Shown in pieces: positions 1 to 11,666 of a DNA stretch of 64,000 nucleotides (position 1 is the first letter of the stretch; each line of letters opens with the position of its first letter). A program made the position numbers and the translations under genes. The stretch lies in NCBI RefSeq assembly GCF_029867415.1, contig NW_026705395.1, positions 1-64,000 of the forward strand, written 5' to 3'. A model generated the notes under the pieces. That model made no database searches. It was not told the origin of the DNA and was given only the letters and a program-made list of their open reading frames with translations. The stretch is from Vicia villosa. Its lineage: Eukaryota > Streptophyta > Magnoliopsida > Fabales > Fabaceae.

Positions 1-2075
1 AACATCCTTATGGGGACCTATATGTGTGATCTGGGCCTTAGCATGAGTGTTCCAACGTGAGGATCAGGCTCCACCATTAAAACGAGTCCATGAGTGTTTA
101 AGCTTCATCTTCTTCGTATCCATAGCTAGGAGCTTCAAACCTTAAAACAAATGACATATTTGGATTCAGGACACTCTAATTAGTGGATCTGGGTCACTTG
201 TTTCTATTGCTAACTCGTATTTTTTGCAGGTTCATAGGTTGTTAAAAAACTGGAATTTTAACGTCCAAATAGGGGAGGTTAAAAACCCCCGCTATTTGAA
301 GCTGAAAACCTCACTTCTGGAGGTTGAAGACGACCACACGCGTCCAAGCGTGGTTCGTCTGACTTTTCAGCGCGCCAAGGTGGCCCTTCCCTCAAATCTT
401 ATTCGCTGGTCAATCCAGCGTGGGCCCCTGCAAAGACTTTGAATCCCCTTGGATTCAGTGTACACCATCATACCATGCACCTACAAATCTGTGCCCTTGG
501 ATCAATCTCAAAGCCAATCCAACGCCTCACACATGCAAGCTCACCATGCTCCTTCATTAATTGCCACACCAGATCAGTATCCTTATATTTTTAATTTTAT
601 TTTCTATTTTTATTTTAGTTTCTTTGATAAATTAATTAAAAATAGTTAAAAACTTCCAAAAATTCCACAAAAAATATTTTAAACTTCTAAAATAATATAT
701 TATTTTATGAAACAAAAATATTTTATTTTTCTTCAAAATTTCAATATTTTTCATAATTAATTAGTATGTATTTGTATATTTGCTTATTAATTATTTTAAT
801 TAGTCAAAAAATCATAAAAAAAATTGTTCTTTGTGTTAAATATTGTTTATATATCATAAACTAATTTTGTACATATTTAGGATAATTTTCTCTTTAAGTT
901 TTAATTATTTGTGTAATTATTTGCATAATTATGTTTTGATTAACTTAAAATATCCAAAAACAAATTTCAAAAATTCCAAAAAAATTAGTTTTGTTCTAAA
1001 ATCAATTAACAAACATTTTGTACATATTTTTAAACTTATTTGCTAGGTTTAATCATATTTCCATCTTTTCTTTATTTTAAATTAATTAATAATGCATTAA
1101 TTATATTTAAAATAAATCACAAAAATACAAAAATATGCCTTTTATTTCTTGCAATTTAAAATTCCTAGATAAATGTATAGGATGTCAAATTCATGTAAAT
1201 AGGCTAGTTTACATTTCCCGCACAATCGATGTAATAGCGTAGATTTACTTTCTGCACTTTACATTTCCGCATTTTAATTTCCAGCACCCATATAAACTGC
1301 GTGTATGTCAAAGATAAAATTGAACCGTCAGATCACTAACTTCAAAGATAAATATCTGAATTCAATCACAATCACATTTGCACCTCCTAGGGTAACCCCT
1401 TTTCACTCTTTTCAAAATCAAAGTTACATTTCTACTGTTTCGAGTACAAAATCGAACCTTTTGTTTATATCCGACGAATGGATAGATTTTTAAAGGGAAC
1501 AAGGATAAAGACCTCCTAACTCAGGGTAGACCTCCTAGTTTGCTTGCTCAAAATCAAAACAAACAAAATTCTCATACACTGTTGTTTTTTTAAAACGAAT
1601 TTTCCAAAAGACAATATTTTGTATACATCCAAACACGGATCATTACAAAATTAACGATCTTTTCAAAACATCTTTCGAAAGATAAACAAGCATTTGTATA
1701 TATCCGCACAAGGATCATTACAAATTCTATTTGCAAAGGTATTTCAAAAACACAGGTAAAGCATTCCGAATCAATTGAAAAGTAAAGCAAATGAGCTAAG
1801 CAAACTAAAGAGCCCATGGATAACCATGGATACAAAGGGTGCTAACACCTTCCCTTTGTATAACCTACCCCCTTACCCAGAATCTCTCAAAGGTCTTTTT
1901 TCTGTTTCTTTTATAAACCTTTCCTTCATTGGATAAAATAAAAGGTCGGTGGCGACTCTGTAAACTTTTTCAAAAGTGACGCGAAAGCGTCCGATCGACA
2001 AAAAAGAGTCAGTTCACGTATCCCACCCACGGAGGGGTATGGCCCGAAAGGACGGTCCACACCCTGTAATTAATC
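1..2075 (+). mobile_element. 3' portion of a Tat-lineage (Ty3/gypsy) LTR, start outside window
   Basis: AT-rich non-coding sequence without a credible ORF. It is read as LTR because its right end carries the modules seen at the 3' end of the other Tat-lineage LTRs here: a double CCATGG motif and GGGTG/CACC hairpin (1809-1868), then a segment containing ggtcggtggcgactct near 1945 and gtcagttcacgtatcc near 2010. Both have counterparts on the minus strand at the 32654 end of the Tat element. No PBS follows; from about 2076 the sequence matches another (Ogre) LTR. The junction position is approximate. It could be a truncated older element or a chimeric LTR. Confidence 0.6.
1809..1868 (+). other. 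Conserved LTR hairpin module (copy 1)
   Basis: Two CCATGG copies are followed by aaagggtgctaacacctt and ccctttgtataac. GGTG/CACC and AAAGGG/CCCTTT can pair into a stem-loop. Equivalent modules lie at 2821, 32800 (minus strand) and 59092. Confidence 0.5.
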
Positions 2076-3103
2076 CCCATTGGAGTCATCTCCCAAAAAC
2101 AATATATTAATTAATCAATCAAAAAGCCTCAAGCTTGGGCCTCATACAAGCCAGCTAAAGTCAAATCTTTTATACAGTAGATAGACATAGCTTATCTCTA
2201 TAGAGAGATATTTTTACTACTCTACCACATTCAAACAAACATTACATTTCAATTTCAATTTTAATCAAGTCTCCCATTTAGGATTTTGAAAGGCATGAGC
2301 TGGCAGTAAAACCCAGACATGTGGTAACTTTCCCTAATTTGGATGAGCATCTTTCTTTCATTTAAGAGGCATTTGACTGGTATACTTGCACATACACAAG
2401 TAAGGTCCCCCTCTTGAATGAAATGAATTCAGTTATTCTGTCACTCCTTTAAATGTTTGTGGTAGAATAGTACAAATACCTCTCTGTAGAGATGATTTCA
2501 TGTCTCTTTAGTGTAAACAGAGATTTAATTCAAGCTTCAACCTTGAGCTTCAAGCAAGGCACCAAAAACAATTAATTTCCCTAGTTAGTTCCCCGAACTA
2601 CATTAAGCTCTGACTTCCACTAGGGATATGTAGGCATGAGGTTCACAAGGAATCTCAGCGAGCTAATAAAATACCAAAAATAGTCAGTCTGTCTATCTGT
2701 ATGTCTTTCTTTAATCAATTCAATTCCTTCTCCTAACACAAAGGAGAAACTTTCCCAATCATTAGCAGCAAACACAAACACAATGACACAGAGAAGGTTC
2801 CTGTAGAGTACTACAGATATGTAGGGTGTTTAAACACTTCCTATGTATAACCGACCTCCCGGACTCCAGAATTTCTAGTCTAGGTGAAATCCCCACACTT
2901 AGCAAACTCCTAGGGTTTAGTTGAGATCTTTTTTCCCCTTTCCTACTCGTAGGACAAATAAGAAAGTTCGTGTGATATCGTAGGAAGAACTGAAATAAAA
3001 TTCATCCCACCACGGGCGCATTCTCCTTCCAAATTTCGCGTGAAGGGTTTAGCGTGCCGTCCTCCCAAGTGAAACGGGGAGGTAAAAGAAAACGACCACC
3101 ACA
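2076..3103 (+). repeat. Ogre A 5' LTR, 3' part
   Basis: Colinear with the end of the Ogre C LTR (about 58285-59373). Shared landmarks include tggagtcatctcccа-like sequence at the start, agcctcaagcttgggcc near 2127, the cacaagtaaggtcc segment near 2395, a hairpin at 2821 and the terminal tttcgcgtgaagggtt stretch. The LTR ends in ccaccaca at 3103, six bases before the PBS. The left part of this LTR is missing or replaced by the unrelated LTR sequence before 2076. Confidence 0.7.
2821..2851 (+). other. Conserved LTR hairpin module (copy 2)
   Basis: Contains the perfect palindrome gtgtttaaacac inside gtaggg...cctatg and is followed by tataacc, at the same place in the LTR as the module at 59092. 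Confidence 0.5.
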
Positions 3104-3109
3104 GAAAAA

Positions 3110-3128
3110 TGGCGACTCTGCTGGGGAT
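3110..3128 (+). promoter_or_regulatory. Ogre A primer binding site (tRNA-Arg type)
   Basis: tggcgactctgctggggat, six bases after the LTR end. The same 18-bp core primes the Tat element E (minus strand, 41112 and 49619), and a one-base variant is at 59382. Assignment to tRNA-Arg follows what is published for Ogre elements. Confidence 0.8.
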
Positions 3129-3418
3129 ATAAGTGTTAAAAACCTTGGTTTTTCATCCAAACCAATGGTTGACCTGTTGCTGGTCCAGCCCCAATGAGGA
3201 ATTAGGGATGCCAAATTCCCCCTCAAACAAGAGAGGTCCTGCCTAACCTCTGTGTCATTTCATGTGTTTGTTGCATATATATTTGTTTACTTTGTTTATT
3301 CTGTATCGGGAAAGGGCTTGATTCCCCCTTGTGGTGAGAAATCCTATACCCGGATTTGAGTGCAACATAAGATAGGATGGAGGATGTCTTCCCGGTGAAG
3401 GCCCTCTAATCTTGGAGA
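3129..3418 (+). other. Ogre A leader (5'UTR) remnant
   Basis: Non-coding. Matches the Ogre C leader after 59400: caaaccaatggttgac, gccaaattccccctcaaac, and the atgtcttcccggtgaag segment near 3385. It stops at ctaatcttgg, where the Ogre C leader continues toward ORF1 but this copy jumps to a duplicated LTR end. Confidence 0.7.
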
Positions 3419-3518
3419 ATCCCACCACGGGCACATTCTCCTTCCAAATTTCGCGTGAAGGGTTTAGCGTGCCGTCCTCCCAAGTGAAACGGGGAGGTAA
3501 AAGAAAACGACCACCACA
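3419..3518 (+). repeat. Second copy of the Ogre A LTR terminus
   Basis: About 100 bp repeating 3004-3103 with a single noted base change (cacgggcgc versus cacgggcac). It ends at exactly the LTR-terminal ccaccaca, is not followed by a PBS, and leads straight into pol sequence. It lies at the junction of a large deletion that removed ORF1, gag, protease, RT and RNase H. Confidence 0.85.
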
Positions 3519-4717
3519 CATGAGTACCCTCCTGGGGCATCTAGCAAAGACCGAAGAACTTTGAGAAGATTTTCTGGTAATTTCTTCCTGACTGGGGATG
3601 TGCTCTACAAGAGGAATTTTGACATGGTATTGCTTAGATGCCTGGATAGACATGAAGCAAACCCATTAATGCAAGAAATTCATGAAGGATCTTTTGGAAC
3701 TCATGCCAATGGACATGCAATGACAAGAAAGATATTGAGAGCAGGTTACTATTGGATATGTGAAGAAGTGCCACAAGTGCCAGATCTATGCTGATAAGAT
3801 CCATGTGCCTCCAACGCTTCTCAACGTTATCTCCTCTCCATGGCCTTTCTCTATGTGGGGAATTGATATGATTGGAATGATTGAACCAAAGGCTTCAAAC
3901 AGGCTTCAAATGGACATCATTTCATCCTGGTCGCCATTGAATACTTTACCAGATGGGTTGAGGCTGCCTCTTATGTCAATGTTACTCGATAAGTGGTAGT
4001 AAGATTTATTAAGAACAATCTCATCTGTCGCTACAGCGTACCCAACAAAATCATTATTGATAATGGTTCCAACTTGAACAACAAGATGATGAAAGAGTTG
4101 TATGGTGAGTTCAAGATTGAGCATCACAATTCCTCTCCGTACCGTCCAAAGATGAATGGAGCGGTAGAAGCAGCTAATAAGAATATTAGGAAGATTTTCC
4201 AAAATATGGATGTGACTTACAAGGACTCGCATGAAATGCTCCCTCTTTCCCTGCATGGGTACCGCACCACAGTTCGCACCTCAATTGGGGCAACACCTTT
4301 CTCCTTGGCATATGGCATGGAAGTCGTACTCCCGATAGATGTTGAGATTCCCTCCTTAAGGATCCTGATGGAAGCCAAGTTATCAGAAGCTGAATGGTGT
4401 CAAGCTAGATATGATCAGTTGAATCTTATTGAAGAAAAAAGAATGACCGAATTGTGCCATGGTCAGCTTTACCAAGAAAGAATGAAGAGAGCCTTTGACA
4501 AGAAAGTCAAACCTCGAAGATTCAAGGAACGCAATCTCGTGCTCAAGAAGATATTACCTCTTCAACCAGATCCCAGGGGCAAATGGACTCCCAATTATGA
4601 AGACCCATACATTGTCAAGAAAGTCCTCTCAGGTGGTGCTTGACTCTTACGACTATGGATGGTGAGGAATTCTCACGTCCCGTGAATACTGATATGGTCA
4701 AGAAATACTTCTCCTAA
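3519..4717 (+). pseudogene. Ogre/Tat-lineage pol C-terminus: integrase pseudogene
   Basis: Remnant of the integrase that would insert element cDNA into nuclear DNA. The order is zinc-binding HHCC region (HEGSFGTH near 3680, KKCHKCQ near 3765), first catalytic Asp in MWGIDMIG (near 3862), second Asp in IIDNGSN (near 4055), and catalytic Glu in NGAVEAANKNI (near 4155). A C-terminal region ends DMVKKYFS with TAA at 4715-4717. All three DDE residues survive, but the protein is broken: sequence is missing between YYWI and KKCHKC, with frame shifts near 3750, about 3910-3990 and near 4640. The longest intact stretch is 3993-4643. RT and RNase H are absent. The family call is secure from the motifs; the exact lineage is inferred from LTR and PBS. 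Confidence 0.9.
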
Positions 4718-6165
4718 AAGAAAAAAAATAAGAGCTCGCTAAGTTGAAAACCTGAAAAGGAGACTTAGGCAAAAAATGAGCGTCTCGGTGGACTGAAAAC
4801 CTGAAATGGCGATCCTGGTAAAAATTAGAGACAATAAAAAAGAGATAATCATCCCGATGAATTGAAGACCTGCAAAGGAAATTCATGCAAAAATTAGGGA
4901 ATATGGCAAGTAACCACATCCGGTATCACCTGACCATCTTGAAGATTTTATAAAGACTCTCAACCGACGTCAACGTACGCTCGATATCCAAAGTTGTTAG
5001 GGAAACTAGTGATCATTGTATTTTAGTGTACCCTTTCATGTAAAAGTTTCCATTTTCAAACTTTTTAATCCATGGGGTCTTGCCGTTCGCAGACTACCAT
5101 TCCATTAATGAAAATTTGAGCCTCATCTCATTTCTTAGGATTCTTATTTTATTCTATCTTGCAAAATATTGCTTTTAAAATTAAGAGATTTGAAACAAAG
5201 TCAAAGTTGTTTTTCCAAATAAATGAAAAAATAAAACGTTTTCTTAAAACTCTTGAATACAGAGGTAAATGTTGACCCTGAGTCCCTAGAAGAGTTATTT
5301 CTCGAAGCAAAAAAAGAAAACACCTACAGATTTTACCCCCATAGAGCAGCTTGGTCTTGACACAAGTTGTCTCCAGTCAAAGATGGGTTTTCTTCTCGAA
5401 ATGCGTTCCCCTTTTCACCGGGTTTTCTTTTCAGAATGAATCCTTTGATAATAAAGATTGATTTGAAGGGTATTCTCTTCCCGAACAGAATTTGCATCCC
5501 TAACAGAAGATGTTATTGACGACCGGGCGAGTATATACCCTAGTGTTGTCATTCCCTAGTGTGGTCATCTTATTATATGTTTGTGTTGTCAGTATGCACA
5601 TAACACTCACTTATGCACTCATACATTCATGCATCATATATTCATACGCATGATTTGCATCCTGTTGATATGATAAGCTTATTATTCCCAAAGCAATTTC
5701 CTTACTCCTTCCACTTAAGCGTCAGCTTTAAGTAGAAAGACCCATATCATTGTTTTTCCCCGATGAGTTTGTTCCTCATGGGAATATCTTGTTTTAGCTT
5801 ATTCACCTATCTATAGATAGGATGAACCCCCATTTTTGAGCTCGTTCCTCAGTGGGAAGTGTCTTGTTTGGTGTTTTATTCTAACTTCGCCTTGGTTTAA
5901 ACTTTGTCTCCAGCAGATATGATTATTTGGATCAGCGCATCGGGGATTCTCAGAGTGCATTTGTTTTACACAATTGAAGACCTTATATTTTCAAACATGA
6001 TCCTATTTGTGGTTCCCTAGAAAGTTAGATTTATATCCCCCGCAGTTGTTATTGCAGTTATTACCCGACAACAAGTAATGGTCTCTTTATTTGAGCAGCT
6101 TGTATGTCCCATATTTCCTTCTCCAAAGAAGATGACAGTCTCTACGGAGCAATCAAAGAAGCTTA
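4718..6165 (+). other. Ogre A post-pol 3' untranslated region
   Basis: Non-coding. Just after the pol stop are three loose repeats of the aaaacctgaaa type (about 4745-4890), commonly seen after pol in Tat-lineage elements. The rest is AT-rich with no feature I can support. Confidence 0.55.
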
Positions 6166-6655
6166 TGAATGGTTGGTCTCTCTAGCGTCGAGACAATTCA
6201 TGTTGAAGCTCTTATAATTGGTTGGTCTCTCCAGCGCCGAGACAGTTCATGTTGAAGCTCTCATGAATGGTTGGTATCTCCAGCGTCGAGACCGTTCATG
6301 TTGAAGCTATTACGAATGGTCGGTCTCTCCAGCGTCGAGAGAGTTCGTGTTGAAGCTCTTATGAATGGCTAATCTCTCCAGCATCGAGATAGTTCATGTT
6401 GAAGCTATTATGAATGGTTAGTCTCTCCAGCGTCGAGACAGTTCATGTTAAAGTTATCATATGAATGGTTAGCCTCTCCAGCGTCAGACAGTTCATGTTG
6501 AAGCAATTATGAATGGTTAGTCTCTCCAGCGTCTAGACAATTCATGTCGAAGTTATTATGAATGGTTAGTCTCTCCAGCGTCGTGACAGTTCATGTTAGA
6601 GTTGGTTCTTTCCTTTGTGAATGGTGGGTCTCCCCAGCGTATGAGACAGTTCATT
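6166..6655 (+). repeat. ~48-bp tandem repeat in Ogre A 3'UTR
   Basis: About ten diverged copies of a unit containing gaatggttggtctctccagc, gtcgagacagttcatg and ttgaagct. Unit length varies around 46-50 bp. Variable tandem repeats in the 3'UTR are a known property of legume Ogre-type elements and can seed satellites. Confidence 0.9.
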
Positions 6656-7089
6656 AAGAAAACCCATTGATTTCTTTCCCCAACAGGTGAAAAATCACCC
6701 ATGAGAAAAGTAAACCTTGTTGTGTGAGAATCCATAGCTTGGTACTGTATCTTTGTCATTACGAGATAATTCGTAACTGACCCCTTTTGTTTCTGAGAGA
6801 ATCTAGAACCCCTTTTCATCATACTCTAAAAATTCTGTGTCAGGGACTATTCATTACATATCCCTAGTAGATCTATTTCCTTCCTCCCAATTTAAAGGAA
6901 GGATGTTGTTTGTTTGTTTATTCCGTATAAAAATAAAAATAAAGAAATATGTTGCATTCATATCATGCGTGTAGGCTCTCGGGGTCTAAAATTACACTAT
7001 CTTTTGTATTTTAGTCCCTCCTACCGTGTTAAGACGAAGATTCCATCTTCCAATCATGAAGTATCAAGAACTTAAATATGGGCAACTAT
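6656..7089 (+). other. Ogre A 3'UTR end and presumed polypurine tract
   Basis: Non-coding. The short purine-rich stretch aaatatgggcaact just before the LTR at 7090 is the likely second-strand primer. It is weak compared with the PPT of element E. Confidence 0.5.
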
Positions 7090-7496
7090 TGTACCCCAAT
7101 TTTTGACCATCGAGATCCCACCATATTTTAAATATTAGGATCATCATTATCATCATCATCATGCATTTATCATTTGCTAACAAAAAATACAAAAAAAAAT
7201 GTTGTTTGTTGCTTGTGTCTCAAGATAGGAGATTGATCAGGAAGAGACTGGGCAAATTAGGGTTTTGAGGCCCACAAAGGAATTCAACAATCTTCTATGA
7301 TTCAAAGGATTCTCTAATCAATATCAAAGTCCAAGGATAGTTCAATGCAAGATCAATCACCTTCGAGTTCATAAGATGCTCCAATTAGGGTTTTTGACCT
7401 AATTCCACTAGAGGGTTGACTTTTAATCAAGACATGGTTTCAAGACTCAACGTATGATTTAAGGACATCCAAAAAACCATTATAATCCATTCCCAT
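7090..7496 (+). repeat. Ogre A 3' LTR, first 407 bp
   Basis: Begins tgtaccccaatttttgacc, which resembles the Ogre C LTR start (tgtaataccctaattttgac). The stretch around 7380-7496 (tttttgacctaattcc, gggttgactttt, atccattccc) aligns with about 20246-20375 in Ogre C. It is cut at 7496 by the Athila-derived array; the rest should lie beyond this window. Confidence 0.75.
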
Positions 7497-8585
7497 TGAT
7501 CCGATGTCGCGCAGAAATGAAAAACTAGTATTTTTAAAAATTGTAGTGTAGCGGTAACGGCAGCTCAGATATCGTTCTCACAATGATTCTTGTTGATTAT
7601 CAACCAAAGGTAAGTCGATTTAGGGGGTTTGTTTTAGATTTAGATTACAAAAAATGGAGAAGATCGGTGATTATGAAAAAGAGATTATTTGAATAAGCTG
7701 AAACGAATCAACCCATTGTATCAGCTTCCGACTTATCAATGATCCCAATAAAATTCCAATTCCCTAAACAGGTATGATCCTATTCGATTACAAAAAGTAC
7801 TGACAAGCGCAATAGCAATTATACGAAGTCTGCCCTGAATTCTGGATGAAGCAAACAGATTAAAAACTATTATGAATTAAGCAAACACAAAAAGATCAAA
7901 CGTGATAATGCAAAAGCTACACTAATCACGAAATTGATTCAAGAACAGACAACAATCAAATTAAATAATTCAATCATATAAAAACAATTAAATTAAGCAA
8001 GCAATTGTAATTATAGACTGGATTCTAAAGAACAGATTAATGGAAAATTATAAAAGAACCTCAAATTGGCATCCGATTATAGTGGATTGATCCTCGAGAT
8101 TTAGTTCTCCATTACACTTGTCAAAAACTCCCAATAATTCGTAAAGAAGAACCTCTAATAAGCAGTAGCGGCTGCTTAGGGAAAATGGGAGAGACAAGAA
8201 TTCGGGTCCTAACCCAACTGAGTCAAACAGACATAACCTAGGCCCAAACTAATCGACCCAAAACTAAATAAAACTAGTGCTGCAGCTTCAAACAAAATTC
8301 TGGAAAATATGCATTCTGAATCAGACTTTGGCTCCAACACGAGAATTGTAGCTCTTTCTCTTAGCTTTCCGACGATTACCAAAACGCGTCGATCGAATTC
8401 CCGGAGCTCCGGTTATGATCGTTTCCGTGCGTACTGCTAAAGCTGAAAATTAAATACGAAAATCAAATAAAAATTAAATTAAATTAAAATATAAAAAACA
8501 TTATAAAATACAAAAATAAGAAAATCAAACCATGGAAATATATAACTACAAACATAGAGGAATGTGCATCAAAATCCACTAATCA
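7497..8585 (-). repeat. Athila array LTR1
   Basis: 1089 bp. In + coordinates it runs from tgatccgatgtcgcgcagaa to ccactaatca; next to it is the PPT complement (aattcccccacactt). More diverged from LTR2 and LTR3 than those are from each other. Confidence 0.8.
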
Positions 8586-9549
8586 AATTCCCCCACACTT
8601 GAACTTTTGCACTGCGAGCAAAAATTATAAAAAAATTAAAATCAAAACAAAGAAACAAACTACAACATCTACTCATTCTAGGCTACAAACTCTTCTTCGG
8701 TTAAGGTTGCATCAATAGGTACTAATCATGCACACTAAGGATATCGTAGGAACACAATTCCGCAATTGTGCGGTCATAAGCCTCTTGAACATCCAAACCA
8801 CTTTGAATCATGTTATCATACCAAAGCCTAACTTACTCATCCTCCTTTTTACTCTTTTTCATTCTGGCGCAATCACATTAAGCCCGTTATCTCCAAACAC
8901 TCATAATAAGGCTACCGCTTAATGAGTATGATCCTTTTTGCATGGGGTTCTAGTACCTAAGTGGTATACGCCTTTTATTTCCCAATTGTAACTGCGGGGA
9001 TTTGGACAGTAATCCGCCCTACCAAGTTCAGCACCAGAAACCTCTGAACCAACTAAAAACGGGTCTTGAAATCTTTTTTTTTATAGGTTTTACAATCGTT
9101 GGGTTAAGTGATCGGGTGAGATTCACCAAACTTTGAAGGTGCATTCCTTTTCTTTCTTTTTTTTTTAAAAATAAAACTTGGATCACTCACTTATTTTCAT
9201 CGGCTTCTCTACGTAGAGCACGTGTGAGATGAGGCCGACTAGAAAGATAAACTACTCAAGAGCTATTAGGGAATGAGAATCAAAGGCTATGTCATAACAG
9301 GTATCCAAAACAATTTCCATACTCTGGAGACCTACCGTGTTAAAACGATACCGATCTTGTGAATATTGCCCACGTTTCCACAACTAACCTCATATTAACC
9401 TATAGCCTAAAACTTAAAACAAACATTGTCCTCAATGAAAGAACATAAATATAAAATAAGAGTGCGAGAAAGGAAACAACACACCCGAGGAGTCAAGGAG
9501 GATAAGTGATCACATAAGCAACCATTCCCAAAGAGAGATCATCTACATT
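8586..9549 (-). other. Athila unit 1, 3' untranslated part
   Basis: Contains the PPT at 8586-8600 and AT-rich non-coding sequence. It lacks an ~87-bp stretch present in units 3 and 4 (about 15288-15374). A + strand 64-codon open frame at 8728 recurs in all four units but is antisense to the element and resembles no protein I know. Confidence 0.6.
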
Positions 9550-10527
9550 CTATTCTTCCAAGGTGGAGCTCTCATGTAGTAGCTTTGGATAATGTCCATT
9601 GAACTTGGAATTTATATTAGTGCTTTCGCCTTTTATTCCAGGTTCAAAGAAGAATCTTTGATAAGTAAAAGTGTCGAATAGGCATGTGATCATCTTTTCC
9701 ACAACCTCATAGATCAAACGATTGAGGGGCTGCCTCACTACTTTTGTTTCACCTTCCACTTTAATTGAGACCCTATGCAAAATCATGGACGGGTTAATAT
9801 CGGGAATTTCGGCCAATGTCCACCCAATCCCCTTCTTATGCTTCTTCAAAACTTGCAAAAGCGTATTTTCATGATCACAATAAAGGTTAGAAGAAATTAT
9901 AACCGGTAGCTTTTCATTCATCTCTAAATAAGCGTATTTCAAATTTTTAGGAAGTTGCTTAAGCTCGGGGGAAGGTGGTTGGTCAATGGAAGGAGTGCTT
10001 GGGGCAGTCGGGATGTCAAGAGTATCAGCTGCATGAACAACTTCATCGATAACAACACAAATGTTAGTGTTAGAACATGAGTAAACATCATCAAAATCAG
10101 ACAGTGATGGAAAATCAGATGCAAGCAAATCATTACAAGTATCATCAACATTTTCAAAAAGCAACTATATTTGAAAAACAAAATGCTCTTCCAAGGGTTG
10201 TTAGTTTGATCCTTGAGCTTGCTGCATGGCATTCATCAAAGTGGCAAGCTGTCCAATCTGTGTTTGCAAAGTCTGAAGAGTACAATCTATTTTTTGTTGA
10301 TACTGGAGATTATTTACAGCCATTTGTTTGACAATATCCTCTAGTGAAGGTTTGGAAGGTGTAGAGCACACAACCTGTAATTCTATCAAACGCTTATGTG
10401 GATCCTCACCTACAAAACCATTAAACATAGGCAACAAATGTATTAAACCAGATTTCAATTCAAAAGGTACATCAACATCTTGATACTCAATGCATAAACC
10501 ATTATAGTTCGCACCAAGGGCAGCCAA
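9550..10527 (-). pseudogene. Athila-type gag/pol fusion remnant, unit 1
   Basis: Read 5' to 3' on the minus strand: a gag piece (AALGANYNGLCIEY, FELKSGLIHLLP, SLEDIVKQMAVNN, LQTQIGQLATLMNAM), then an in-frame TAA at 10201-10203, an acidic linker (FPSLSDFDD), the N-terminal segment of reverse transcriptase (PPSPELKQLPKNLKYAYL, LPVIISSNL, HKKGIGWTLAEIPDINPS), and a scrap like the pol C-terminus (NSKFNGHYPKLLHES). The LKYA, LPVIIS, IGW and ISPS-like motifs are typical just before the RT core of Athila/Tat gypsy elements. The YxDD core, RNase H and integrase are absent. It cannot supply retrotransposition enzymes. Confidence 0.85.
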
Positions 10528-10580
10528 AACTCGAGAACACTAAACCTATGACTATAATATCAGTTAATAATGACAAGAAT

Positions 10581-10597
10581 CTCCGGAAACAGCGCCA
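10581..10597 (-). promoter_or_regulatory. Athila unit 1 primer binding site
   Basis: On the minus strand tggcgctgtttccggag, three bases from LTR2; close to the tRNA-Asp-type PBS of Athila elements (tggcgccgttgccgggg) with several changes. Confidence 0.65.
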
Positions 10598-10600
10598 ATT

Positions 10601-11666
10601 TGATCCGTTGTTGCGCACGAATCAAAAACGAGTATTTATAAAAATTGTAGTGTAATGGTAACGACAACTCGTTTATCGTTCTCACAAGGATTCTTGTTGA
10701 TTATCAACCAATGGAAAGTCGATTTAGGGGGATTTGTTTTAGATTTCGATTACAAAAAATGGAGAAGATCAGTGATTATAAAAAAGTGATCATTTGAATA
10801 AGCTGAAACGAATCAACCCACTGTATCAGCTTTCGACTTATCATTGATCCCTATAAAATTCCAATTCCCAAAACGGGTCAGATCCTATTCGATTACAAAA
10901 ACTACTGAAAAGCACAACAGAAATTATACGAAGTCTGCCCTGAATTCCGGATGAAGCAAACGGATTAAAAACTATTGTGAATTAAGCAAACAGAATATGA
11001 TCGAACGTGATAATGCAAAAGCTACACTAACACGAAATTGATTCAAGAACAGACAACAATCAAATTAAAGATTTCAATCATATAAAAACAATTAAATTAA
11101 GCAAGCAATTATAATTATAGACTGGATCAAAAGAACAAATTAATGGAAAATTATAAAAGAACCTCAAAGCGGCATCCGATTACAGTGGATTGATCCTCGG
11201 GATTTAGTTCTCCATTACAATTGTCAAAAACTCCCAATAATTTGTAAAGAACAACCTCTAATGAAAAATAGCGGCTGCTTAGGTAAAATGGGAGAGACAA
11301 GAATTCGGGTTATAACCCAACTGAGTCAATCAGACATAATCTAGGCCCAAACTAATTAATCCAAAACTAAATAAAACTAGTGCTGCAGCTTCAAACGAAA
11401 TTCTTCAAAATATGCGTTCCGAATCTGACTTCGGCCACAACATGAAAATTATAGCTATTTCTCTTAGCTTTCCGACGATTACCAGAACGCGTCGATCGGA
11501 TTCCTGGAACTCCAGTTATGATTGTTTCTGTGCAAACTGTTATAGCTGAAAAGTAAATACGAAAATCATATAACAATAAAAGTAATTTAAAATATAAAAA
11601 CATTATAAAATACAAAAATAAGACAAGCAAACCATAGAAATGTATAAGTCAAAAATGTACTGATCA
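10601..11666 (-). repeat. Athila array LTR2
   Basis: 1066 bp, from tgatccgttgttgcgcacga to tgtactgatca. Nearly identical to LTR3 outside LTR3's deletion. Confidence 0.85.

Noticed and set aside
8728..8922. 64-codon + strand ORF recurring in all four Athila units (8728, 11809, 14604, 18414), identical in two of them
   Set aside because: It is antisense to the element in its 3'UTR, and identity is explained by tandem duplication. No similarity to known proteins and no sign of selection.
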